Part shown: piece by piece, positions 48,401-58,279 of the stretch
Position numbering within the stretch: position 1 is the first letter of the stretch
Layout: each line of letters starts with the position of its first letter
Assembly: GCF_037893015.1 (NCBI RefSeq)
Contig: NC_133663.1
Span: 144,998,577 to 145,062,576, forward strand
DNA length: 64,000 bases
From: Macrotis lagotis
Taxonomy: Eukaryota > Chordata > Mammalia > Peramelemorphia > Peramelidae
Direction: 5' to 3'
Made by a program: the position numbers and the translations under genes
Notes under the pieces: model-generated
The model's input: the letters and a program-made list of their open reading frames with translations, nothing else
Told to the model about the DNA's origin: nothing
Databases searched by the model: none

Positions 48401-49288
48401 ATCAGAAAGGACGATGATCAATGTTGGAAGGGATAAGGAAAATCTGGAACACTAATACATTGTTGATAGAACTGTGAACTCATCCAAACTTTCTGGAGAG
48501 CAATTCAGAGTTATGCCCAAAGGGCAATAAAAATGTACATACCCTTTGATCCAGCAATAGGACTACTGGGTCTATAGCCTGAAAAGATAATGAAAAGGGG
48601 TAAAAACATCACTTGTACAAAAATACAGCAGCTCTGTTTGTGGGGTCAAAGAATTGGAAATTGATTGAATGTCCATCACATGGGGAATGGCTGAAGAAAT
48701 TGTGGTATACATATATTATGGAACACTACATTTTATTAGAAACCAGGAGGGATGGGAGTTCAGAGAAACCTGGAAGGATTGGCATGAATTGATGCTGAGT
48801 GAGATAAGCAGAACCAGAATAACACTGTATGCCATAACAGCAACATGGGTTTGACAGGCAATATTAATGGACTTGGTCATTTCATCAGTGCAACAATCAG
48901 GGACATTTATAGGGTATCTGTAATGGGGAATACTATCTGTATCTAAAGAAAGAATTGTGGAGTTTAAACAAAGACCAAAGACTATTGCCTTTACTTTTGT
49001 TTAAAAAATGTTATCTTATCTTATTTGGCTTTTATATTTTATTTTTTTCCTTTGGGATATGATTTTTCTCTCAACACATTCAATTTTGATCATTGCAAAG
49101 CATGGAAAGAATGTAAAGACTATCAGACTGCCTTCTGTGAGGGGTAGGGGAAGGGAAGAGATTGGGGGGGAAATTATAAAATTCAATAAAAATACAAATA
49201 TAAAAGAAAATTTGGAATTCAAAATTTTTTAAATGAATTGTTAAAAATCTCTGTTTACATTCAATTGGAGAAACTAAAATAATATTTA
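45399..49288 (+). mobile_element. 5'-truncated L1 (ORF2 and 3' UTR)
   Basis: Begins inside the ORF2 endonuclease (GTAATTTCAATACTAAATAT, equivalent to VISILNMYAP at 40020-40045). It runs through the reverse transcriptase (PGPDE near 46475; LFANDM near 47150, where FADDM is expected), and then through the C-terminus (FDPAIGLLGL near 48545-48575) to a 3' UTR tail near 49288. Many stops and frameshifts are present. The longest open piece is 47773-48060. A long TA microsatellite lies near the start. Confidence 0.85.
45424..45487. repeat. (TA)n microsatellite inside L1 ORF2
   Basis: About 32 uninterrupted TA units, the longest TA run in the window, placed where other L1 copies have only AATATGTATGCA (40039-40050) at the endonuclease NMYAP codons. 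Confidence 0.97.
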
Positions 49289-50724
49289 AAAAAGAGAAAT
49301 CCCATTTAAAATTATTTTAGACTGTATAAAATACTTGGGAGGCTAACTGCCTAGGCAGACTCAGAAACTCTGTGAGAACATCTATATAACACTCTTCACA
49401 CAAATGATATTATATGCAAATAATTGGAAAATATCAATTGCTCATGGATAGGTCAAGATAATTTAATAAATGTGACAATTCTCCCCAAATTAAATTGCTT
49501 AATTAATGCCATCTCAAACATGAAAAAGATTACTTTAGTAAGCTAGCAAAAAGTAACTAAAATCATAAAGTGCAATAAAAAGTCAAGAATATCAAGGAAA
49601 TTAAGAAAAAAAATGCAAAGAAAGCTGACCTAGCCATAAAAGATCCAAAAGTATATTATAAGGCATCAGTCTTCAAAACTGTTTAGCACAGCTAAGAAAT
49701 AGAGTGGTTGATTAGAGTGGAATAGATTAGTTTCATGAGAGAAACCATAAATAACTATAATAATGTATTGTTTCTGATAAACTCAAAGATTCTAGCTACT
49801 TTTATAAAAATTCACTCTGATAAGAATTGCTGGGATAACTGGAAAACATTATGGCAGCAACTAGGCATAGATTGACCTTTCAAATCCTATATCAACATAA
49901 GGTTGAAATGGGTGCAAGATTTAGAAATAAAAAGTAATATTGTAAGTCATAATGAGAACAAAGAATAGTTTACCTTCCAGCACTATGGAAAGGGGAGCAA
50001 TTTATGACCAAAGTAGAGACAGAGATCTTTATAAAAAACAAACTGAAAAATTTTGGTCACATTGAATTAAAAAAGCTTTTGCAAAAACAAAATCACTGCA
50101 ATCAAGATTAAAATGAATGTTGTAAGTTGACAAACAATTTTTACTTCTAGTGTTTCTTATAAAGGAATTATTTCTAAAATAGCAGTGAACTAAGTCAAAT
50201 TTATTAAAAAAACCAAGTCATTCCCTATTGATAAAGGCTCAAAGTATATGGAAAGGCAATTATCAGATGACAAAATCAAAGCAATTTACAATATATGAAA
50301 AATCACTCTACATCACTACTGATTAGAGAAATGCAAATTAAAATATCTCTGGGCTGCCACCTCACAACTCTCAGGTTGACCAATATAACTAGAAAGGAAA
50401 ATGATCAACATTGGAGGGAATATGGAAAAACTGGATCACTAATGCTTTGTTGGTGGAGTTCTGAAGTGAAATTTCTGGAGAGCAATTTGGAATTATGGAT
50501 GAAGGGCAATAAAAATGTGTGTACTCTTAGATTCAGCAATATCTCTACTGGATCTGTAACAAAAAGAGATCATGAAAAATGGTAAAAATCCCACATATAC
50601 AAAAATATTCATAACATCTCTTTTTTAAAGTTACAAAGAATTAGAAATTGAAGGGATGCCCATTATTAGACAAATTGTTAAACAAATTGTGCTATATGTT
50701 TGTAATGGAATAGTATTATTTTCT

Positions 50725-50740
50725 AAAAAATCATGAGGGA
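50725..50740 (+). repeat. Left target-site duplication of the SINE complex
   Basis: AAAAAATCATGAGGGA, identical to 52340-52355. The duplicated L1 sequence is continuous when the insert is removed. Confidence 0.95.
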
Positions 50741-50959
50741 GGGGGCAGCTAGGTGGCACAGTGGATAGAGCACTGGCGCTGGAGTCAGGAGTATCTGAGT
50801 TCAAATCCAGCCTCAGACACTTTTATTTTTCGATTTAAGCATTTACTTCTGTGAACAACACATTACCCTAAGCACTGAGACTACCAAGAAAAAAAAGTTA
50901 AACTTTCCTGCTCCTAAGAGAGTTGTTATTCTTAGAGCAAGTCCATACTCTTAGAGGTC

Positions 50960-51160
50960 ACCAAAGGGAGGCACAGGTGTGGCCTGGAACCAGGAAAACC
51001 CAATTCCAAATCTCAGACACTCCACAGGCTGCGATCCTTGCCAAATCACTCCTCCTCAGTTTCTTTGGCTGTAAAAAGGGGGTGGTCGGAACACCTCCCT
51101 CAATGGTTGTTGTGAGCATGAGTGGCAGGAGGAAGCGCTCTATCAATGCTCCTCTGAAGT
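50960..51160 (+). mobile_element. MIR SINE inside the foreign segment
   Basis: GTGGCCTGGAACCAGGAAAA, CTTGCCAAATCACTCCTCCT, CAGTTTCTTTGGCTGTAAAA and AATGGTTGTTGTGAGCATGA follow the plus-strand MIR order, so the foreign segment contains ancient genomic DNA. Confidence 0.75.
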
Positions 51161-51718
51161 TGAAGGAAAATAAAGATCTCAAACACCCCTTAGTTCTGAA
51201 TACAGATGCTATCCCCTCCCCCATTTTTCCTGTCCTCTAGTCCTGCGGGCACCGGGATGTTGGCTGATGGACACATGGGCTTCAACTAGAACTCTCTCTG
51301 AAGGGCAGCCGGGATGGTTGAGGAGCAGGTGACACCATTTTACAGACTGAAAAGCCAGAGCAAAGAGCACCTTGGTGGGCTTTACTTCTGGGGAGATTTC
51401 CTCCCCTAGATACACAATCTTGAAGGTCTCATGGAGCCCATGCGTTGGCCTGGTTAAGAGTTCTACCTGGACCCATGGGGGGAAAGTGATCTTGGCCGGT
51501 CACCCAGGCAGACCCCAGCGGCCCACCACCTGACCACCCGAGGCAACAAGATGCCCGGCAGTCCGAGTGGGCACATAGGTGAAAAGAAAACTCCCGACAC
51601 AGCCACTGCCAGGGAGATCGCTTAGGGGTGGGGAGGCCGGTTTCAACTATGGCAGGGTCGTTTGGAAACGGGAAAACTGGAGAAAAGTGATAAATGACTG
51701 TAAAATCGGGAGTCAGCC

Positions 51719-52256
51719 ACTTATAGGGCCGGGGGTCCCCTTGGGGTTGGGTTCGGGCTGGGGCTCCCCGTGGCTCCAGCCCAAGCGAAGGGCGCTGCCC
51801 CCGTTAGCTCTGCGCGTGGGGCCGCAGCTCCAGGCCGGGGCATCTGGCTTCAGGAGGGTCCGGCCAGCCCGGCTCGGCTCAGGGGGGCCCGTGGGGCGCG
51901 GCTCCAGCCCGAGGCCGCTTCGGGCCGGACCTCCCCTGATCGCTCGCACGTGGCCGCTGGGGGGGGGTCCTCCCCGCTGCCCCCTCCCCGAACCCCACGA
52001 AGTTGGACAGAAACGAGGCGCCGGCAGGGAGGCCCCGACTGCTCCCTCCCGCCCAGGTCCGGGCCCACGCGGCGCAGGCGGATCCAGGGCTGCGGGCCAG
52101 GCCGGCGCGGGCCCTGGAGGACAACTAAGCCGTGGCCCCACCGGGCCGGCCTCACCTCACCCTCCGGCCCCTTCCCGCGGCCCTGCAGCCCCCACCCACC
52201 TCCGGCTCCTACTGCAGTGGCGGCTCCTGCGGCCTCGGCTCTCCTCCCTAAAGCCC
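51719..52256. promoter_or_regulatory. CpG-island-like block (promoter or first-exon fragment?)
   Basis: By eye, G plus C dominates and CpG dinucleotides are frequent (for example GCGTGGGGCCGCAGCTCC near 51811 and CCCACGCGGCGCAGGCGG near 52065). The rest of the window is AT-rich and CpG-poor. On the minus strand a TATA-like CCCTATAAGTGG lies at about 51719-51730, at the edge of the block. GC-rich, CpG-kept DNA of this size usually marks a promoter or 5' exon in mammals. There is no sign that it works as one here. Confidence 0.55.
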
Positions 52257-52313
52257 AGCCTCAGAAGCTGTGTGGCCTTGGACAAGCCATTTAACCCCAC
52301 TGCCTAGCAAAAA

Positions 52314-52339
<26 letters not shown>

Positions 52340-52349
<10 letters not shown>

Positions 52350-52355
52350 GAGGGA
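52340..52355 (+). repeat. Right target-site duplication of the SINE complex
   Basis: Identical to 50725-50740. It overlaps the end of the poly-A, so the A-run boundary is ambiguous by a few bases. Confidence 0.95.
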
Positions 52356-52451
52356 TGACTTCACAAAAACCTGGAAAGACTTATACGAATATTATACACA
52401 CTAACAACCACATGAAGTGATGATCAACCATGATAAGACTTCTTCATTTCT

Positions 52452-53406
52452 TTTTTTTTAAGATTTTATTTATTTTGAGTTTTACAATTTTCCCCCAATC
52501 TTACTTCCCTCCCTCCACTCCCAAAGAAGACAATTTTTTAGTCTTTACATTACTTGCATGGTATACATTGATCCAACTTGAATGTGATGAGAGAGAATTC
52601 ATACCCTTAAGGAAAAAACAAAGTATAAGAGATAGCAGGATCAGACAGTAAGATATCAGTTTTTCCCCCCTAAATTTAAGGTAGTAGTCCTTGGTCCAAC
52701 TCCACAGCTGTTTCTCTGGATATAGATGGTATTCTCCAATGCAGACAGCCCCAAATTTTCCCTGATTTGTTGCACTGATTGAATGAGTGAGTCCATCAGG
52801 GATGATCATTGCCCCCATGTTGCTGCTAGTGTGCACAGCGTTTGTCTGGTTCTGCTCATCTCATTCAGCATCAGTTCATGCAAATCCCTCCAGGTTTCCC
52901 TGAATTCCCATTCCCTCCTGGTTTCTAATGGAAGAATAGTGTACCATGACATACATATACTACAGTTTGCTAAGCCATTGCCCAATTGAAGGACATTTAC
53001 TTAATTTCAAATTCTTTGCCACTACAAACAGGGCTGCTATGAATATTTTTGTACAAGTGATGTTTTTGCCCTTTTTCATCATCTCTTCAGGGTATAGACC
53101 CAGTAGTGGCATTGCTGGATCAAAGGGTATGCATATTTTTCTTGCCCTTTGGGCATAGTTCCAAATTTCTCTCCAGTAATGTTCAATGAGTTCACAGCTC
53201 AACCAACAATGTAATAGTATCCCTGATTTCCCACAACCCTTCCAACCATGATCATTATCCTTTCTGGTCATATTGGCCAATCTGAGAGGTGTGAGGTGGT
53301 ACCTCAAAGAAGTTTTAATTTTCATTTCTCTAATAAGTAATTATTTAAAGCAATATTTTCATATGACTAAGGATTGCTTTGATCTTCTCATTTGTAAATT
53401 AAGAGC
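52452..53406 (-). mobile_element. 5'-truncated L1 inserted in the older L1
   Basis: Reverse-oriented L1 3' end: 3' UTR from the T-run at 52452, then ORF2 C-terminus open for 121 codons (53325-52960), with CWLSCELIEHYWREIWNYAQ and FDPAMPLLGLYPEEMMKKGK. It is truncated at the 5' end near 53406. An 11-bp duplication with one mismatch (TCTTCATTTCT at 52441-52451, TCTTTATTTCT at 53407-53417) flanks it. Confidence 0.9.
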
Positions 53407-53797
53407 TCTTTATTTCTATAGAACAATAATCAAAGGAAATTTTAAGAGTTGTGATGAAAAGTGCCATCCATATCCAGAGAAAGAACTGTGCAGTTTAAAT
53501 GAAGATCAAAGCTTATTATCTTCCATTTTTAAAAGTTATCTTAAATATCATGTCTTTCTTTGTCTCTAATGTTTTCTTTCTTTCTCTTGGATCTGATTTT
53601 TCTCTCTCAACATGATCAATATGGATCTATGTTTAGCATGGTTTTAAATGTAGAACCTATTTAGATTGCTTTCTGTTTGGGGAAGGGGAGGTAAGGAAAG
53701 GGGGAGAAAATGTAAAATTTAAAATGTTGAAAAAAAGTTGATTGGCAAAAACTTCCATTGCATGTAGTTGGAAAATTACATGAATACATTTAAAAAA

Positions 53798-54240
53798 ATT
53801 ACTTATCTGACAGCCTTTAACTTTATTGCTCTCCCTTTTTGTATTGATACTATGAATTTATTTTTGGACACCCTTCTCTCCTGGTTCTCATCTTACCTGG
53901 TTACTACTTTTTGTTTCCTTTGATAAAAGCTCATCTGTTTTATACCATGTAACTGTAATCAAGTGTTCTGTCCAGAACTTTTTCTTTTCTCCATCTACAC
54001 TAAATTGTTTAATGATCTCATCCATTCCATGCATTTAACTTATTATGACCCGACTAATACTTCTCAAATATAGGTATCCTTCCCTAGCCTCTCTGTTCAA
54101 TTTCACCTTTGCAACATCTCTCTAATATTCCTCTTTTGCACCTCTAACAATACCAACAATATTTCATCATCTCTTGTCTGGTCTATTGTAATAGTATTCT
54201 GATGAATCTACTTGCTTTAAGTCTCTCTGTACTACATTAC
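53798..54240 (+). mobile_element. L2 (CR1-like LINE) reverse-transcriptase region
   Basis: CTTCTCTCCTGGTTCTCATC, TTTTCTCCATCTACACTAAA, ATGATCTCATCCATTCCATG, TTATTATGACCCGACTAATA (at the YADD codons), then ATCTCTTGTCTGGTCTATTG, TAATAGTATTCTGATGAATC track L2 ORF2. The catalytic codons are decayed. Confidence 0.7.
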
Positions 54241-54522
54241 ATACTTAAAGAGTACTCCTTATTTTTAACTTTTCTTATCTTTCAGTAGCATTCTATAACC
54301 ATCACATACTACATATATTTTAACAATTCCCAAGTTCACAAACATCTATCTATCCATCTATCATCCATCTTCATATGTTCACATATATGATGAATTCATA
54401 CCAGTGTTCTAACCAATTCACAATATAGGTAAATCTAAATAATTTCTTATTAATATTTTAATACCAAGAATAGCCTATTCAAATATATGCATCATTATTC
54501 ATTAGTTTAGGACACTTTCCAT

Positions 54523-54541
54523 ACAACAACAACAACAACAA
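54523..54541. repeat. (CAA)n short microsatellite
   Basis: Six CAA units. Confidence 0.9.
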
Positions 54542-54659
54542 TGTTGATAATGGTGATTATAATCCCAGGGAGGATCATTTGCCTTAGGGTATGGAACATC
54601 TGAATGTTGCCTTCTATAAGATATAGAATTCTGAAGAGACAGAAGCACATTATTTCAAC

Positions 54660-54850
54660 TTAATTTAGACATTTATTAGTTGTGGAACTGGATAAATCAA
54701 TTAACCTCTCAGACTCAGTTTCCTCATCAATTAAATGGGGAGAACCAGAGTATCTACTTCAGAAGATTTCATAAGGATCAAATGAGGACATGTAGTGTAT
54801 CTAAAGCATTTTGCAAGAAAAAACACTCCCTCAAAATTAATTGCTGTTGA
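54660..54850 (+). mobile_element. MIR SINE
   Basis: TTAACCTCTCAGACTCAGTT, TCCTCATCAATTAAATGGGG, TTTCATAAGGATCAAATGAG and AAAGCATTTTGCAAG match plus-strand MIR in order. Confidence 0.85.
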
Positions 54851-54894
54851 AATGAATTGATATTCAAATATCTTGTTTATAAAAAATCTTTAAA

Positions 54895-55041
54895 GAGCAG
54901 CTAGGTGGCGCAGTGGATAGAGCACCGGCCCTGAAGTCAGGAGTACATGGGTTCAAATCCAGCCTCAGACACTTAATAATTACCTAGCTGTGTGGCCTTG
55001 GGCAAGCCACTTAACCCCATTTGCCTTGCAAAAATCCTAAA
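54895..55041 (+). mobile_element. WSINE1-like SINE, near-consensus
   Basis: Head GAGCAGCTAGGTGGCGCAGT, B box GGGTTCAAATCC, core TTAATAATTACCTAGCTGTG, end CATTTGCCTTGCAAAAATCC. Exact 14-bp duplication AAAAAATCTTTAAA at 54881-54894 and 55042-55055. This is one of the least diverged copies and is useful as the local reference for the family. Confidence 0.97.
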
Positions 55042-55351
55042 AAAAAATCTTTAAATGATTTTCAAAGAACTTGATAAGCCACTTCTCTTGGTAGAAAAGA
55101 ATCTATAGCAAAGAAGATGACTGTATTTATGGGTGATCTCCAAAAGAATTGGTACAAAACTCATTGCCCTTTTTCTATATCCCTATATTTCCTATATTCC
55201 TATAAATGATAATTTAAAGGAGTTTTTTGTATATTGTTATACATGTTGAAAATTGATGAACAGTAATTGTGTGAATATAGGCCTCATTCAAGAAATGTTA
55301 ATATCATGAAGTTGGAATTTCTGTACTAATAGCTGTTTCACTGATTCTTTT

Positions 55352-55514
55352 TGTTTGTTAGTTTGTTTTTTTAGGTTTTTGCAAGGCAATAGGGTTAAGT
55401 GACTTTCCCAAGGCCACACAGCTAGGTAATTATTAATTGTCTGAGGTCGGATTTGAACTCTGGTACTCCTGACTCCAGGGCAGGTACTCTATCCACTGCA
55501 CCACCTAGCTGCCC
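55352..55514 (-). mobile_element. WSINE1-like SINE
   Basis: Full reverse-oriented copy with exact 14-bp duplication TCACTGATTCTTTT at 55338-55351 and 55515-55528. It lies about 310 bp from, and inverted to, the SINE at 54895. Confidence 0.97.
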
Positions 55515-55528
55515 TCACTGATTCTTTT

Positions 55529-56864
55529 AATTCTATTTAAGCCCATTTTATTTTCATTTAATGTATTTGATAATGATGGAAAGAGGAAACACTGTCGAAA
55601 TTAAGACTGAAACATCTAAAATCTTTTCATTGCTAAAATGTTATGATCGAGAAAATCATATTGATTTGGAAATAGGAAAATGGTTACTAGATTTGTGTAG
55701 AATGTTGAAGCTGGTGAATTAGACAAAATTAGAAAAAGGATATTTTCAACATCATATATAATTACAAAATACAGATTATTCTTTTGTTTTAGTCTAACTT
55801 TTTGTTGCTTTTGCATTTATGGATTAATAATATCTTTTATTAGATTGATTTGATTGCTCAAAAAAGGGAAGAGGAAGAATGAATGCTCATGAAGGAAATT
55901 ATGATGGAAGCTAATCAGATGCATCATGCTTTTGATTCTGGCATTGTCTGCTGTATCTTATTGCTTTTTCTTTGAATCTCACACCGTATCAAAGAAAGAT
56001 CATCTATGTAAACATCATAACAAATAAAAGTTCCATGATTTGTCCTTTTTTCTTCTTCTACATTTATCTCATTTTTCTTATCTAAACATTATTCTAGCCT
56101 TCTTCACTCATTGAGCAATATTTAGTCATTAAAAAAGTTGTAAAATACTATTTATTTTTTTCTCAATTCACAAAAGAAGAAAAGCTCTAGCAAAATATCT
56201 TTAAAAATGTTATAAATATCTTTGTTTAATTGTGTTTTGCTAATCTAGGACCTCTATGCAATTCAAAGGTTTTTTTTTTTTTATTCTATTGTACCATACC
56301 TTGTAATATGTGTTCATTACCAATTGACTGCACTCTCTTCCGGTCTAATATTTTCCTTCTAATCATTGATATATACCTTCCCTGTCCTGTAATTGATGAT
56401 TTTGTTTAAAGTTTTAAAAGAAAATAAATGTATCTACACATAACCATTTAAGAATATTTGTCACCTAGTTCCCGACTTCAGTTAAATTCTGGAGAAAGGG
56501 ATGTGGGTGAAAAGGATCTTTATGACAATATTTAGATCAGTCATTTACTAAAGTGAATCTGTTCCAGAGTTCCTTTCAGGAGGTAAATGATCAATTTTAA
56601 AATGAACTGGAGTTCTTTTCCTTCCTTACCCACTTTATTCAGGACAATTAGTTCAAATTTTTTTTAGGGTCAATGAAACATTTTAATATACTAGTATAAA
56701 TTTATGAAAGGTTTTCCTAAAAATTACTTCCAACCTAAGTAAAGGTAGTTTTATATGGTTTTTTTCTAAAAGAAAATGAATCTTCAAATTTAGGGTTTAC
56801 ATAAAAATAAATTTGCTAAGATATCAATTTAAGAACACTTAATTATTTCAATCCCCATAGTAAT
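55529..56864. other. AT-rich DNA, no feature seen
   Basis: I recognise no repeat or gene. Confidence 0.5.
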
Positions 56865-57080
56865 AACTATTATTTATATAGTAATTTAAATCCATAAATA
56901 TTATTTTAAAACATATTATCTATCTAATTCATGCTCAAAAGGCCTGTTAATATATATGCTACTTTATCCTCATTTTAAAGATAAAGAGAAAATTGAGTGC
57001 CCTGCCCCAGGGTTACACAGATAATAAGTACACTCGGCATGATTCAGTTTCATATTCAAGCAGAGGCTTTTAAATTTCCC
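56865..57080 (-). mobile_element. MIR SINE
   Basis: TTATCCTCATTTTAAAGATA, GAGTGCCCTGCCCCAGGGTT, ACACAGATAATAAGTAC match reversed MIR. Confidence 0.75.
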
Positions 57081-57128
57081 CTAAAAAAAAATCAGAATCA
57101 CAATCATCATGATGATCATCATCATGAT

Positions 57129-57171
57129 CTCTTTCTCTTCCTCCTCTCCCTTCTCCTCCTCCTCCTCCTCC
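57129..57171. repeat. CT/CTC-rich microsatellite
   Basis: Ends in about five perfect CTC units. It is preceded by a short ATC-rich tract (57100-57128). Confidence 0.92.
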
Positions 57172-57224
57172 AAAAACCTGAAAACTCTGGCTCTAACTCA
57201 GGCTCTGTCTGTGTATTTTTACAC

Positions 57225-57645
57225 ACAGAGATATAGACACATTTACACAGAGTGTATAACTATATAAATAAATAGATTTACATGTATATATATATATAAT
57301 ACATATTTATATGTACATATATATGTGAAGAATTATATATATAGTCACATATAAACACACAAATGTAAATTATATATCTAAATTAAAAATCACACACCTT
57401 AAGATGAACACTTTTTCAGTGATTACAAAAATGATTTTTAACGTTCTTAAGGCTTTTATTTTTTAAGTAAATTAGAATATATAGGTATAAGTATGTACAA
57501 TACATTTTCTGCATGTTATCTATACATACATTCATGTACACTATGTATATATAATTCTATCCATAATTTCACATATATGTGAATACATATCATCATATAT
57601 ATGCATATTCATAAATGAATATATGTATATGCATTAAACTACCTT
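57225..57645. repeat. AT-rich low-complexity block
   Basis: Mixed TATA, ACAC and TATG repeats with no clear unit beyond short (TA)n runs. Confidence 0.75.
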
Positions 57646-58266
57646 TATGACAAATTTTAGATAAACTGCTTGAATAGTTTTTACCCGAATTACAGAAAAA
57701 TATTCAACAAAAATTATATTTTCTGTAACAAAAGATTGCAATTCCACTTTATCTCCCACTATGTAAAATATAAATGTCTATGAATTTGTCTGAAATTCTG
57801 AGTAGTTCTGTACACATACATTAAAGGAAATGTCAGTGGCGTTTAATTCTGTCAAAAAGAAATTTCTATTTGAGCAGTATATGCCCGTGAATGTGGATTA
57901 TTAAATGCTATTGCTAACTGGTTATATTAAACTTTTGCTTCAAAAGGAGGTTTGGCAATTCTAATGGAGCCATCATTAGAAGAAAATGAGGATTTTTTTA
58001 GAAATTTATTGTTTGCAGCAAGACAGGAAAGTAGAAGAGCCTAAAAATGAAGGAGATTAGGGGAACTGAGAGAGGTACAATGTGATTATTTTAGGTGAAA
58101 GCCTAGTTAACAGGTTTTGTGACTGTGGCAGAGAAGATCATAGATTTGAGATTCAAATGACTTTCAGTAGAACTATTTTAACTTCAAACCAAAGTATGGA
58201 CCTGTGAGCAAGATATCAAAAGATACAATTTGTCAGCATGGCAAGAGACAAATTGAAAAGAGAGTG
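57646..58266. other. AT-rich DNA, no feature seen
   Basis: I recognise no repeat or gene before the L1 at 58280. Confidence 0.5.
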
Positions 58267-58279
58267 CAGTCTGATTTTT

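Larger units (their letters stand above)
50821..52256. other. Foreign 1.4-kb GC-rich segment inside the SINE
   Basis: Not SINE and not L1. It starts with TTTTATTTTT, which could be a minus-strand poly-A end. L2-like and MIR-like old repeats come next (50830-51180), then moderately GC-rich unique DNA, then a CpG-dense block. No protein family is recognised in any frame. The long Pro/Gly/Ala/Arg frames (51579-52307 plus; 51713-52141 minus) are what stop-poor GC-rich DNA produces. Possibilities are a retrocopied transcript from a CpG-island promoter (minus strand), a transduced genomic piece, or an assembly chimera. Confidence 0.8.
50741..52339 (+). mobile_element. WSINE1-like SINE split by a 1.4-kb GC-rich segment
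   Basis: The SINE 5' half (GGGGGCAGCTAGGTGGCACA, B box GAGTTCAAATCCAGCCTCAG) ends at 50820. Its 3' half resumes near 52257-52267 (AGCTGTGTGGCCTTGGACAA, then ACTGCCTAGCAAAAAC) and ends in a long poly-A of about 28 bases. The halves together make one SINE lacking about 13 bp (TTAATAATTACCT in other copies). The sequence CAGCCTCAGA occurs at both inner junctions (50808-50817 and 52257-52266). Exact 16-bp duplications flank the whole unit, so the SINE ends mark the boundaries of one retroposition event. Confidence 0.9.
49289..53797 (+). mobile_element. Older L1 fragment with nested insertions
   Basis: ORF2 sequence starts at AAAGAGAAATCCCATTTAAA (equivalent to 47310) and runs to the C-terminal region near 50560. 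It is cut by the SINE complex at 50741-52339, resumes at 52356 (GACTTCACAAAAACCTGGAA), and is cut again by a minus L1 at 52452-53406. It then finishes with 3' UTR to about 53797 (GGGGAGAAAATGTAAAATTT near 53700). The open piece at 50295-50585 still shows SLLIREMQIKISLGCHLTTL and ARKEND-like ORF2 C-terminal sequence. Confidence 0.82.

Noticed and set aside
51579-52307. A 242-codon plus-strand open frame, with overlapping 142- and 174-codon frames, in the GC-rich block
   Set aside because: Several frames are open at once on both strands, the composition is Pro/Gly/Ala/Arg-rich, and no motif is visible. This is the usual effect of few stop codons in GC-rich DNA.
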